NCBI GenBank assembly: GCA_004554105.1
Contig: SFNW01000099.1
Coordinates: 1-6,907 of the forward strand
Reading direction: 5' to 3'
DNA length: 6,907 nt
Source of the DNA: Clostridiales bacterium
GTDB taxonomy: Bacteria; Bacillota; Clostridia; Oscillospirales; CAG-272
Below are positions 1 through 5,571 of this stretch, in pieces. The notes beneath the pieces are model-generated. The model was not told the origin of the DNA. It saw nothing but the letters and a program-made list of their open reading frames with translations, and ran no database searches. Both the position numbers and the translations under genes were made by a program. The stretch's first letter is position 1. Each line of letters begins with the position of its first letter.

Positions 1-107
1 TTCATGATTTCAAGAATAAGTTTTTCATAGTTTTTCGCTTGTATTATGTCGCCAAAATTTTCCCCAATACTTGCAGTAATTGCTTCAACGGGATATTGCA
101 CAGACAT
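1..107 (-). CDS. N-terminal fragment of an unidentified AT-rich gene, truncated by the window edge
   Basis: A leftward reading frame starts at the ATG complementary to 105-107 and stays open for 35 codons to the window edge. The visible protein begins MSVQYPVEAITASIGENF and continues with a mixed polar/hydrophobic stretch ending near LILEIM. A purine-rich ribosome binding site (GCGAGG) lies just upstream of the ATG, which supports this start. There is no signal peptide or membrane segment in the visible part, and I recognise no family. Codons are AT-rich (ATA ATA, AAA, GAA), unlike the roughly 60% GC genes in the rest of the window, so the gene may belong to an acquired or differently evolving segment lying mostly to the left. 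A longer out-of-frame reading frame over 44-289 overlaps it, but that frame has no ribosome binding site and begins inside a hairpin. I infer that this one is real. Confidence 0.55.
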   Translation of the reverse strand, partial: MSVQYPVEAITASIGENFGDIIQAKNYEKLILEIM

Positions 108-286
108 GCACCTCGCTTTTTTACTAACACTATCTTAATTACTACATAAGCACATGTATGCAAATATAAGGTTGAATAATAATTCACACCTTTTGCATAA
201 CTGATTGTTAATATAAGAAAATTTTCTGCGGAGAAGGCTGTTTTGCTAAAAGATGTTTTCGTCTTTTTCAAAGTTTTTTGAGGATT

Positions 287-320
287 CATAAGGCGCTTTT
301 TTACAAAAAAGCACCTTATG
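287..320 (-). terminator. Long inverted repeat, probable terminator of the leftward yitT-eamA operon
   Basis: CATAAGGCGCTTTTTT (287-302) pairs with AAAAAAGCACCTTATG (305-320) around a two-base centre, giving 16 pairs. The one imperfect position is a C/A mismatch in plus-strand RNA but a G-U wobble in minus-strand RNA, so the stem is complete only in the leftward transcript. It lies 27 bases beyond the stop codon of the EamA permease. In the leftward direction an 11-base upstream GC stem plus the internal U run, or the full stem, could stop polymerase. No clean U tract follows the full stem, so the exact release point is uncertain. Confidence 0.55.
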
Positions 321-326
321 CGGGGT

Positions 327-343
327 TCGGGGCGGCGCCCCGA
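327..343. repeat. GC-rich perfect inverted repeat next to the terminator
   Basis: TCGGGGC (327-333) and GCCCCGA (337-343) are perfect complements around a three-base loop, GGC. The element sits 3 bases beyond the EamA stop codon and 6 bases from the AT-stemmed inverted repeat at 287-320. The pair together looks like the compound intergenic elements that recur downstream of genes in many clostridial genomes, but only one copy is visible here, so calling it a dispersed repeat is inference. It may act as an RNA 3'-end stabiliser or as part of the terminator. Confidence 0.45.
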
Positions 344-346
344 CCG

Positions 347-1261
347 TCACTTTTCCTCGCGCCCGCCGGCGGCGACCTTGTAGACACAGACGAGAATGAC
401 CGCGATGCCGCAGAATTGCAGGGGGACGAGCGGCTCGCCCGCCGCCGCACCGACCAGCGCGGAGACGACCGAGGTCACCGAGGTGAACGCCGCGGTCTGT
501 TTGACGGTGAGCTGCTTATAGGCAAAGTTAATCATTAAGAACGCGGCGACCGACGAGCAGACCGCGAGATACAGAATGCAGAGAATAAACCGCGCGTTTC
601 CGAGACATTTTACCGCGAGCGGGAGCGTCTCTTTACCGTGTTCGATAAAGGTGAGCGCGGTGAACGAAACCGCGCCGACGGCGAACATGGCAAAGGTGCG
701 TTCAAAGGCGGTGAAGTCGTCCGACAGCTCCTTTGTCAGAATATTATAGACCGAGCTGCAGAGTACCGCGCCGAGAATCAGCAGAACGCCAAGCGGACGT
801 ATATTGCCCGCCGCCGCGCCCGGCAGGGTGAGCAGGCAGACGCCGACGACCGAGCCTGCCGCAAAAAGAAACTGACTTAACTTGAATTTTTCCTTTAAGA
901 AAAAGACCGCGAGCAGAAACGAGACGACCGCCGAGGTCGAAATGATGCTGCCCGAAATCGCCGAGCCGATCATGCCGATGCCGTAGGTCTCGGTAATCGC
1001 GTAGAGCACGGGCTGTGAGACGCCGAGCATCAGCAGACGCCACAAGCCGCGCTTTTTAAAGTTCAGGCGGACGCGGAAAAGCGGCAGCAGCAGCGTCAGG
1101 ACGAGCAGGGCAGTCAGATAGCGGAAGGCAAGCAGCATAAACGGCGTGGCGACGGTTGCCGCCACGCGCGTCGCGAGAAAGCTGAAGCCGAAAATCGAAT
1201 AGCCCGCGAGGGCTGCCGCCGGTGCGGCGAGGGATTTGAATTTTGCGTTCGGTGTGTTCAT
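347..1261 (-). CDS. EamA/DMT-family permease (RhaT/YdcZ-like drug/metabolite transporter)
   Basis: This 304-residue integral membrane protein has about ten hydrophobic helices, roughly at residues 13-31, 38-60, 73-90, 97-121, 128-147, 155-173, 188-206, 222-244, 256-275 and 280-297. That fits two five-helix EamA repeats. Each repeat ends with the family signature: FFLKEKFKLSQ near 120-130 and AAGEPLVPLQFCGIAVIL near 273-290, with the conserved Glu in each. Members export or import small metabolites, amino acids or drugs across the cytoplasmic membrane, and the substrate cannot be read from sequence. AAGGA lies 8 bases before the ATG and supports the start. The gene follows the yitT-type gene by 52 bases with no convincing terminator between them, so the two are probably co-transcribed. 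Length is normal for the family and all motifs look intact. Confidence 0.9.
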   Translation of the reverse strand: MNTPNAKFKSLAAPAAALAGYSIFGFSFLATRVAATVATPFMLLAFRYLTALLVLTLLLPLFRVRLNFKKRGLWRLLMLGVSQPVLYAITETYGIGMIGSAISGSIISTSAVVSFLLAVFFLKEKFKLSQFLFAAGSVVGVCLLTLPGAAAGNIRPLGVLLILGAVLCSSVYNILTKELSDDFTAFERTFAMFAVGAVSFTALTFIEHGKETLPLAVKCLGNARFILCILYLAVCSSVAAFLMINFAYKQLTVKQTAAFTSVTSVVSALVGAAAGEPLVPLQFCGIAVILVCVYKVAAGGREEK

Positions 1262-1313
1262 AAATATCCTTGCTGAAATGTGAAAATGTCAAATGGGGTC
1301 AAATGTGCGGAGG

Positions 1314-2228
1314 TTATATTTCGTCGGTGTACTGACTCTTGTAGCCCTCGCCGAAAATTTCGGTTGCGCTCGAAACGATGATAAAGGCGTTCGGGTCGAG
1401 CTTCTTTACAACGTCGCGCAGCTTCGGAAAAGTGTGCTTTTTGGCGACGCAGAGAATGACCTTTTTCGGCTGTCCCGTGTACGCGCCCTCGCCCGAAAGC
1501 AGGGTGACGCCGATTTGCATGGCGGAGAGAATTTCGCTTGTGATTTCCTGCGACTTGTCGCTGATGACAAAGACCAGTTTCGCGCTGTCGCCGCTGTAAA
1601 GCACCTTGTCGAGGACAAAGCTGGCGGTGAGCATCGCGAGCGCGGAGTAAATCGTGATTTCCAAGTCGCCGAACGCGAAGAAAGTCGCAACAACGACGGC
1701 GGAATTGAGAATCAGTGACATGCCGCCGGTGCGGATATAGCGGTATTTCTGCCGCAGAAACTTGACAATGATGTCCGAGCCGCCCGTGCAGCCGCCCGCA
1801 CGAAAGACAAGCCCGAGCCCCAGTCCGTCGAGCGCCGCACCGCAGAGCGCAATGACCGTCAAATCGTCGGTGAGCGGTGCTGCCTTCGCCGCAAAGGGCG
1901 CGAGCAAATCCATGGTGAGCGAGGAGAGGGCGGTTGCGTAAACCGTCAGAAAGACAAAACGCCGCCCGAAACGCCGCCATGCCAAAATGAGCAGCGGAAT
2001 ATTCATGGCGAAAATCAGCGTACCGGTCGGAACAGAAGTGATGTGGCTGATGATGACCGCGATGCCCGAGATGCCGCCCGGGGCGAGCCTTGACGGGTCA
2101 TAGAAAAAGGCAACGGCAACGGCGAAAATCAGCGCGCCGAGCGTGGCAAGCGGCAATCCCTCAAGCAGTCGCGGGAGCTTCACTTTTTTCATGTCGGAGT
2201 CCTTTCGGTTGTAAATTCGGCTAAACAT
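1314..2228 (-). CDS. YitT family membrane protein with C-terminal DUF2179 domain
   Basis: The protein has 304 residues from the start chosen here. The N-terminal two thirds is a five- or six-helix membrane region carrying the family glycine motifs GGISGIA (51-57) and RAGGCTGGSDII (143-154). The last 90 or so residues form a soluble DUF2179 domain, recognisable from GAYTGQPKKVILCV and from the DPNAFIIV...EIFGEGY ending. Function is not established for the family; members are treated as putative membrane transporters or sensors. I chose the ATG at 2228 because AAAGGAG lies 8 bases before it (6 after the extended AAAGGAGAG). An alternative ATG at 2192 (giving MKKVKLPRLL, 292 residues) has AAAGGA 7 bases upstream and is nearly as good. 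It would be preferred if transcription starts from the nearer of the two promoters. The gene leads a two-gene leftward operon with the EamA permease. Confidence 0.9.
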   Translation of the reverse strand: MFSRIYNRKDSDMKKVKLPRLLEGLPLATLGALIFAVAVAFFYDPSRLAPGGISGIAVIISHITSVPTGTLIFAMNIPLLILAWRRFGRRFVFLTVYATALSSLTMDLLAPFAAKAAPLTDDLTVIALCGAALDGLGLGLVFRAGGCTGGSDIIVKFLRQKYRYIRTGGMSLILNSAVVVATFFAFGDLEITIYSALAMLTASFVLDKVLYSGDSAKLVFVISDKSQEITSEILSAMQIGVTLLSGEGAYTGQPKKVILCVAKKHTFPKLRDVVKKLDPNAFIIVSSATEIFGEGYKSQYTDEI

Positions 2229-2243
2229 ATAAATCTCTCCTTT

Positions 2244-2272
2244 AGTATAACCGAAGAAATCAAAATAGTAAA
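2244..2272 (-). promoter_or_regulatory. Proximal sigma-A-type promoter for the yitT-eamA operon
   Basis: On the minus strand TTTACT (2272-2267) and TATACT (2249-2244) are separated by exactly 17 bases, with 4/6 and 5/6 matches to consensus. The predicted start lies near 2237. That falls within the AAAGGAG preceding the ATG at 2228, so a transcript from here would lose that ribosome binding site and would favour the ATG at 2192. Confidence 0.5.
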
Positions 2273-2293
2273 TACTTTTGTGAATCTTGTAAA
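2265..2293 (-). promoter_or_regulatory. Distal sigma-A-type promoter for the yitT-eamA operon
   Basis: On the minus strand TTTACA (2293-2288, 5/6) and TACTAT (2270-2265, 4/6) are 17 bases apart. A transcript from here would start near 2258 and keep both candidate ribosome binding sites of the yitT gene. Its -35 bases overlap the -35 of the divergent hydrolase promoter. Confidence 0.4.
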
Positions 2294-2315
2294 TTTCCGT
2301 GAATTGTGGTAACAT
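2287..2315 (+). promoter_or_regulatory. Promoter for the alpha/beta hydrolase gene
   Basis: TTGTAA (2287-2292) and TAACAT (2310-2315) are 17 bases apart, each 4/6 to consensus. The -10 is preceded by TGG (2307-2309), an extended -10 motif that can offset weak hexamers. The predicted start near 2322 leaves a leader of about 18 bases containing AAGGAG (2326-2331), 8 bases before the ATG. Confidence 0.45.
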
Positions 2316-2339
2316 ATAAAAGAATAAGGAGAGAATAAA

Positions 2340-3296
2340 ATGCTGAAAGTGCTTTTATGGGCTGCGGGAGGTATCGTTTTACTGCTCGCCGCGGCGTATT
2401 ATGCGGTCTGCCGCCGCATGATCGGCATCGCGCTCGAACGCGGCAAGGTGTTTGACGCGGGCATCGCCGAGGGATACAAGACGCAGATTGACGAGCATCG
2501 CGATCTCATTGACGCGGGCGCAAAGCTGTTTGACAGCCTTGACGGTGAGGATAAAACCATGACGAGTTTCGACGGGCTGAAGCTGCACGCGAAGTTTTTC
2601 AAAAACGGCGACGGCAAGCGCGTGATTCTCGCGGCGCACGGCTTTCGCAGTAACGGCAGGCACGATTTCGGCGCGGTGCTGCCGTTCTATTATGAAACGC
2701 TCGGTTACAGCCTGCTGATGATTGATCAACGCGCGCACGGCGAGAGCGAGGGAAAATACATCACCTACGGCGTCTGCGAGCGTTTTGACATACGCGACTG
2801 GGCTCGCGCGCTTATCGAGTGGTGCGGAGACGATGTGCAGATTATTCTCGATGGTATTTCGATGGGCGCGACGGCGGTGCTGATGTCGACCGCGCTTGAT
2901 TTGCCGAAACAGGTCTGCGGCGTCGTCGCCGACTGCGGCTTTACCTCGCCGTGGGACATCTTCCGCCACATTCTTGCCGAGTCGTTCCACCTCGGCGCGT
3001 TCCCGACGCTCTACATCGTCGAAAAGATGGCGCACCGCCGCGCACACTTCGGCTTCCGCGATGCGTCCACGCTCGACGCGATGCAAATATGCAAACTGCC
3101 TGTCCTCTTTGTCCACGGCGAAGACGACGATTTCGTCCCCTGTGAGATGTCCGAGGCGGCATACGAGGTCTGCGCCGCCAAGAAGAAGGAGCTTGTGCTT
3201 GTCGAAGGGGCGCAGCACGGGTGCAGTTACCTCTGCGACCGTGCGCGTTGTGAAGAGACGCTGCGCCGCTTCCTGCGTGAAATCACCGAAAAATGA
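2340..3296 (+). CDS. Membrane-anchored alpha/beta hydrolase (COG1073, YqkD-like)
   Basis: The protein has 318 residues. Residues 3-22 form one hydrophobic helix followed by CRR, so the catalytic domain is probably anchored to the membrane, with orientation not certain from sequence. The hydrolase fold carries HGF (100-102) for the oxyanion site and the nucleophile elbow GISMG (172-176) with Ser174. The likely acid is Asp263 in HGEDDDFVP, and the likely catalytic His is His293 in GAQHG, so the triad appears complete. The layout resembles Bacillus YqkD and related serine hydrolases of unknown substrate; an esterase or acyl hydrolase activity is the reasonable expectation. AAGGAG 8 bases upstream fixes the start. 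The gene is monocistronic: a divergent promoter region lies upstream and a strong terminator follows 7 bases after the stop. Confidence 0.88.
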   Translation: MLKVLLWAAGGIVLLLAAAYYAVCRRMIGIALERGKVFDAGIAEGYKTQIDEHRDLIDAGAKLFDSLDGEDKTMTSFDGLKLHAKFFKNGDGKRVILAAHGFRSNGRHDFGAVLPFYYETLGYSLLMIDQRAHGESEGKYITYGVCERFDIRDWARALIEWCGDDVQIILDGISMGATAVLMSTALDLPKQVCGVVADCGFTSPWDIFRHILAESFHLGAFPTLYIVEKMAHRRAHFGFRDASTLDAMQICKLPVLFVHGEDDDFVPCEMSEAAYEVCAAKKKELVLVEGAQHGCSYLCDRARCEETLRRFLREITEK

Positions 3297-3302
3297 ATGA
3301 AT

Positions 3303-3375
3303 TTCCTGCAAAAACCGCGGATTCTGCAAGAATCAGCCCCGATTTTGCAGGATTTTTATTGACTTCCTGCAAAAA
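3303..3375. repeat. Iterated CCTGCAAAAA / TGCA motifs between hydrolase terminator and rpiR promoter
   Basis: TTCCTGCAAAAA occurs twice as an exact 12-base direct repeat (3303-3314 and 3364-3375). Its inverse TTTTGCAGGA lies at 3343-3352, and a related perfect palindrome, GATTCT-GCA-AGAATC, lies at 3320-3334. The second direct copy sits between the -35 and -10 of the rpiR promoter. The pattern is partly explained by the terminator stem. The extra copy in the promoter spacer is not, and could be an operator. Confidence 0.5.
3304..3360 (+). terminator. Rho-independent terminator after the hydrolase gene, with nested inner hairpin
   Basis: TCCTGCAAAA (3304-3313) pairs fully with TTTTGCAGGA (3343-3352), a 10-base-pair stem followed directly by TTTTTATT. 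Inside the loop GATTCT (3320-3325) pairs with AGAATC (3329-3334) around GCA, making a second perfect hairpin. The outer stem plus T run is a standard intrinsic terminator, 7 bases after the hydrolase stop codon. Its T run ends at the -35 box of the next promoter. Confidence 0.75.
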
Positions 3376-3387
3376 GAATGCTACAAT
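3359..3387 (+). promoter_or_regulatory. Sigma-A promoter for the rpiR-flavoprotein-cmk/plsC operon
   Basis: TTGACT (3359-3364, 5/6) and TACAAT (3382-3387, 5/6) are separated by exactly 17 bases. This is the best promoter in the window. It predicts a start near 3394 and a leader of about 60 bases. The spacer holds the repeated CCTGCAAAAA motif. Confidence 0.75.
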
Positions 3388-3397
3388 GTAACGGATT

Positions 3398-3414
3398 GCG
3401 GCGCTTGACGCCGC
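3398..3414 (+). other. Leader hairpin upstream of rpiR
   Basis: GCGGCG (3398-3403) and CGCCGC (3409-3414) form a perfect six-base-pair GC stem around CTTGA, a few bases after the predicted transcription start. No U run follows, so it is not a terminator. It could protect the 5' end of the mRNA. It does not overlap the ribosome binding site at 3445-3448. Confidence 0.45.
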
Positions 3415-3455
3415 GTATGCCGCACGAATACAACATCACTTAACGGAGCAAAACA

Positions 3456-4325
3456 ATGACGATGAGAAAAGACCTGATCCGCGAGATTGAGGAACTGCTG
3501 CCCACCTTCTCCAAGGGGCAGAAAACCATTGCAAATTATCTGCTTCACAATTACGATAAAGCGGCGTATCTGACCGCCGCACGGCTCGGCAAGGAGGTCG
3601 GCGTCTCAGAGTCGACGGTCGTGCGCTTTGCGATAGAGCTCGGCTTCGACGGCTATCCCGGACTGCAGCAGAATCTGCGCGAGATTATCCGCACGCGCCT
3701 GACGACCAAGCAGCGCATGGTCGTGACCAATACGCGCATCGGCAACGGCGACATTTTAAACAGCGTGCTCGAGTCCGACATCGACAACATTCGCCGCACG
3801 CTCGACGAAATCGACCACAACGATTTCAGCAAGGCGGTGAAAAAGATTATCGCCGCGAAGAGCATCTATATTATCGGTATGCGCTCGTCCGGCTCGCTCG
3901 CGAGCTTTCTCGCGCACTACTTCCGCCTGATGTTCGACGATGTGCGCCTTGTGCAGACCACCAGCGGCAGCGAGATGTTTGAGCATATTTTCCGCATCAG
4001 TAAAGACGACGTGATGATTGCAATCAGCTTCCCGCGCTACAGCGCGCGGCTGGTCAACGCCGTTTCCTACGCCAAGGAGCAGTCGTGCGACATCATTGCG
4101 ATTACCGACAGCAAGACCTCGCCGATTGCGCCCTACGCCAGCCAAACGCTGGCGTGCCGGAGCGATATGGCGTCGATTGTCGACTCCTTTGTCGCGCCGC
4201 TCAGCATTCTGAACGCGCTCATTGTCGCGGTCGCGCGTGAGATGCAGCCGAGCCTCGACGATGTGTTCGACAAACTCGAACGCATCTGGGACGAGTACGA
4301 CGTCTACGCAAAGGTGCAGAACTGA
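3456..4325 (+). CDS. MurR/RpiR family transcriptional regulator (HTH + SIS domains)
   Basis: The protein has 289 residues, the usual length for this family. The N-terminal 75 or so residues are an RpiR-type helix-turn-helix: FSKGQKTIANYLL (18-30), then the recognition region LGKEVGVSESTVVRFAIELG (44-63) and FDGYPGL. Residues about 125-260 form a SIS sugar-phosphate-binding domain, with IGMRSSGSLA (140-149) and IISI-type strands MIAISFPRYS and DIIAITDS. Family members sense phosphosugars and repress or activate sugar or cell-wall recycling genes. No sugar operon is adjacent here; the gene leads an operon with a flavoprotein and cmk/plsC. GGAG (3445-3448) is 7 bases before the chosen ATG. A second ATG at 3462 is possible but less well spaced. 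The repeated motifs in its own promoter make autoregulation plausible, which is inference. Confidence 0.9.
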   Translation: MTMRKDLIREIEELLPTFSKGQKTIANYLLHNYDKAAYLTAARLGKEVGVSESTVVRFAIELGFDGYPGLQQNLREIIRTRLTTKQRMVVTNTRIGNGDILNSVLESDIDNIRRTLDEIDHNDFSKAVKKIIAAKSIYIIGMRSSGSLASFLAHYFRLMFDDVRLVQTTSGSEMFEHIFRISKDDVMIAISFPRYSARLVNAVSYAKEQSCDIIAITDSKTSPIAPYASQTLACRSDMASIVDSFVAPLSILNALIVAVAREMQPSLDDVFDKLERIWDEYDVYAKVQN

Positions 4326-4326
4326 T

Positions 4327-5559
4327 ATGGCGAAGATTGCAGTCGTAGGCGCGGGCGCCGCGGGACTGATGGCGGCGGGACGCGCCGCCGAATGCGGCGC
4401 GGAGGTCACGCTGTTTGAAAAAAACAAATACAGCGGCAGAAAGCTGCTGATTACCGGCAAGGGCAGATGCAACGTCTGCAACGACTGCGACGTGAACACG
4501 GTCATCGAGAATGTGCAGAGCGGCAATCCGCGCTTTCTTTACGCGGCGCTGAACGCCTTTCCGCCGTCGGACGTCAAGGCGTTTTTCGAGGCGGAGGGCG
4601 TTCCGCTCAAGACCGAGCGCGGCAACCGCGTTTTTCCGGTCTCGGACAAGGCGGCGGACATTGCCGAAGCACTGCGGCGATACAATCGGCGCGCCGGGGT
4701 TTCGTTCGTTCACGCCGAGGTCAAGACGATCCGCAGCGAGGACGGCGCGTTCGTCGTCGAGGCGGACGGGGAAAAGCGCTTTGACCGCGTGATTTTAGCC
4801 ACGGGCGGCGCGTCCTATCCGCTGACCGGCTCGACCGGCGACGGCTACCGCTTCGCGCGGTCGCTCGGCGTTTCCGTGACCGACCTGCGCCCCTCGCTCG
4901 TTCCGCTCGAAACCGAGGAGCGCGACCCTGCCGAAATGCAGGGGCTTTCGCTGAAAAACACGGGGCTTGCCGTGACCGATTCGGAGAGCGGAAAGACGGT
5001 GTACACCGATTTCGGCGAGATGCTGTTCACGCACTACGGCGTGAGCGGCCCGATGATTCTGTCGGCGTCGGCGCATCTGAAGGACCTGCGCCGCGGACGC
5101 TATGTTCTGCACCTCAACTTCAAGCCGGCGCTCGACGAAAAGACGCTCGACAACCGTTTGCTCGCCGATTTTGCCAAATACGCCAACCGCGATTTCGCAA
5201 ATTCGCTGTCCGATCTGCTGCCGCAAAAGCTGATTCCGGTTGTTGTGCGGCGTTCGGGCATCGACGCGCAGAAAAAGGTCAATCTGATTACGCGCACCGA
5301 GCGGCAGACGCTGCTGGCGCTGCTGCGCGATTTTACGCTGACGGTCAAGCGCACGCGCCCGATTGCCGAGGCAATCGTGACCTCGGGCGGGGTCGACGTG
5401 CGGGAGATTTCGCCGAAAACCATGGAATGCAAAAAACTGCCCGGGCTGTTTTTCTGCGGCGAACTGCTCGACGCGGACGCCTACACCGGCGGTTTTAATC
5501 TGCAAATCGCGTTCTCCACGGGACGACTCGCGGGGGAGAGTGCGGCTTATGCCGACTAA
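4327..5559 (+). CDS. HI0933/BaiN-like NAD(P)/FAD-dependent oxidoreductase
   Basis: This 410-residue flavoprotein matches the HI0933 (YhiN/YtfP) family length. An N-terminal Rossmann dinucleotide site, VVGAGAAGLMAAG (6-18), and Glu31 in LFEKN mark the FAD adenosine site. The family signature GRKLLITGKGRCN lies at 37-49. A second FAD contact, ILATGGASYPLTGSTGDGY, spans about 156-174, and the C-terminal FAD motif GLFFCGELLDADAYTGGFNL is at 373-392. Relatives include Bacillus YtfP and clostridial BaiN, reported in bile-acid dehydroxylation, but most members have no proven substrate, so a specific reaction should not be assigned. The frame extends upstream to 4222, yet the ATG at 4327 begins the conserved MAKIAVVGAG. 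It is one base beyond the rpiR stop, with AAGGTG 10 bases upstream, which implies translational coupling. Confidence 0.92.
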   Translation: MAKIAVVGAGAAGLMAAGRAAECGAEVTLFEKNKYSGRKLLITGKGRCNVCNDCDVNTVIENVQSGNPRFLYAALNAFPPSDVKAFFEAEGVPLKTERGNRVFPVSDKAADIAEALRRYNRRAGVSFVHAEVKTIRSEDGAFVVEADGEKRFDRVILATGGASYPLTGSTGDGYRFARSLGVSVTDLRPSLVPLETEERDPAEMQGLSLKNTGLAVTDSESGKTVYTDFGEMLFTHYGVSGPMILSASAHLKDLRRGRYVLHLNFKPALDEKTLDNRLLADFAKYANRDFANSLSDLLPQKLIPVVVRRSGIDAQKKVNLITRTERQTLLALLRDFTLTVKRTRPIAEAIVTSGGVDVREISPKTMECKKLPGLFFCGELLDADAYTGGFNLQIAFSTGRLAGESAAYAD

Positions 5560-5571
5560 GGAGTATATAGA

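Noticed and set aside
108..200. Promoter for the truncated leftward gene
   Set aside because: Several AT-rich hexamers exist (for example TTGCAT with TAAGAT), but none has acceptable spacing, so none can be called.
248..267. AAAAGATG/CGTCTTTT hairpin in the left spacer
   Set aside because: The stem is almost all A-U with one wobble, there is no gene upstream on the plus strand to terminate, and it may be chance in AT-rich DNA.
44..289. Leftward 81-residue open frame across the AT-rich spacer
   Set aside because: It has no ribosome binding site, begins inside the 287-320 hairpin, and overlaps a better-supported frame (1-107) that has one. The predicted protein shows no family features.
1258..1980. 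Leftward 240-residue open frame overlapping the YitT gene in another frame
   Set aside because: The overlapping frame encodes intact YitT and DUF2179 motifs, while this one is rich in Arg, Cys and His without recognisable structure.
2379..3329. Leftward 316-residue open frame opposite the hydrolase gene
   Set aside because: It is antisense to a gene with a complete catalytic triad. Its Arg/Ala/Val-rich composition is typical of the mirror frame of GC-rich codons, and it starts inside the terminator region.
4222..4326. 35-residue N-terminal extension of the flavoprotein
   Set aside because: It overlaps the end of rpiR in another frame, is Ser/Arg/Thr-rich noise, and the conserved family N-terminus begins at the ATG at 4327.
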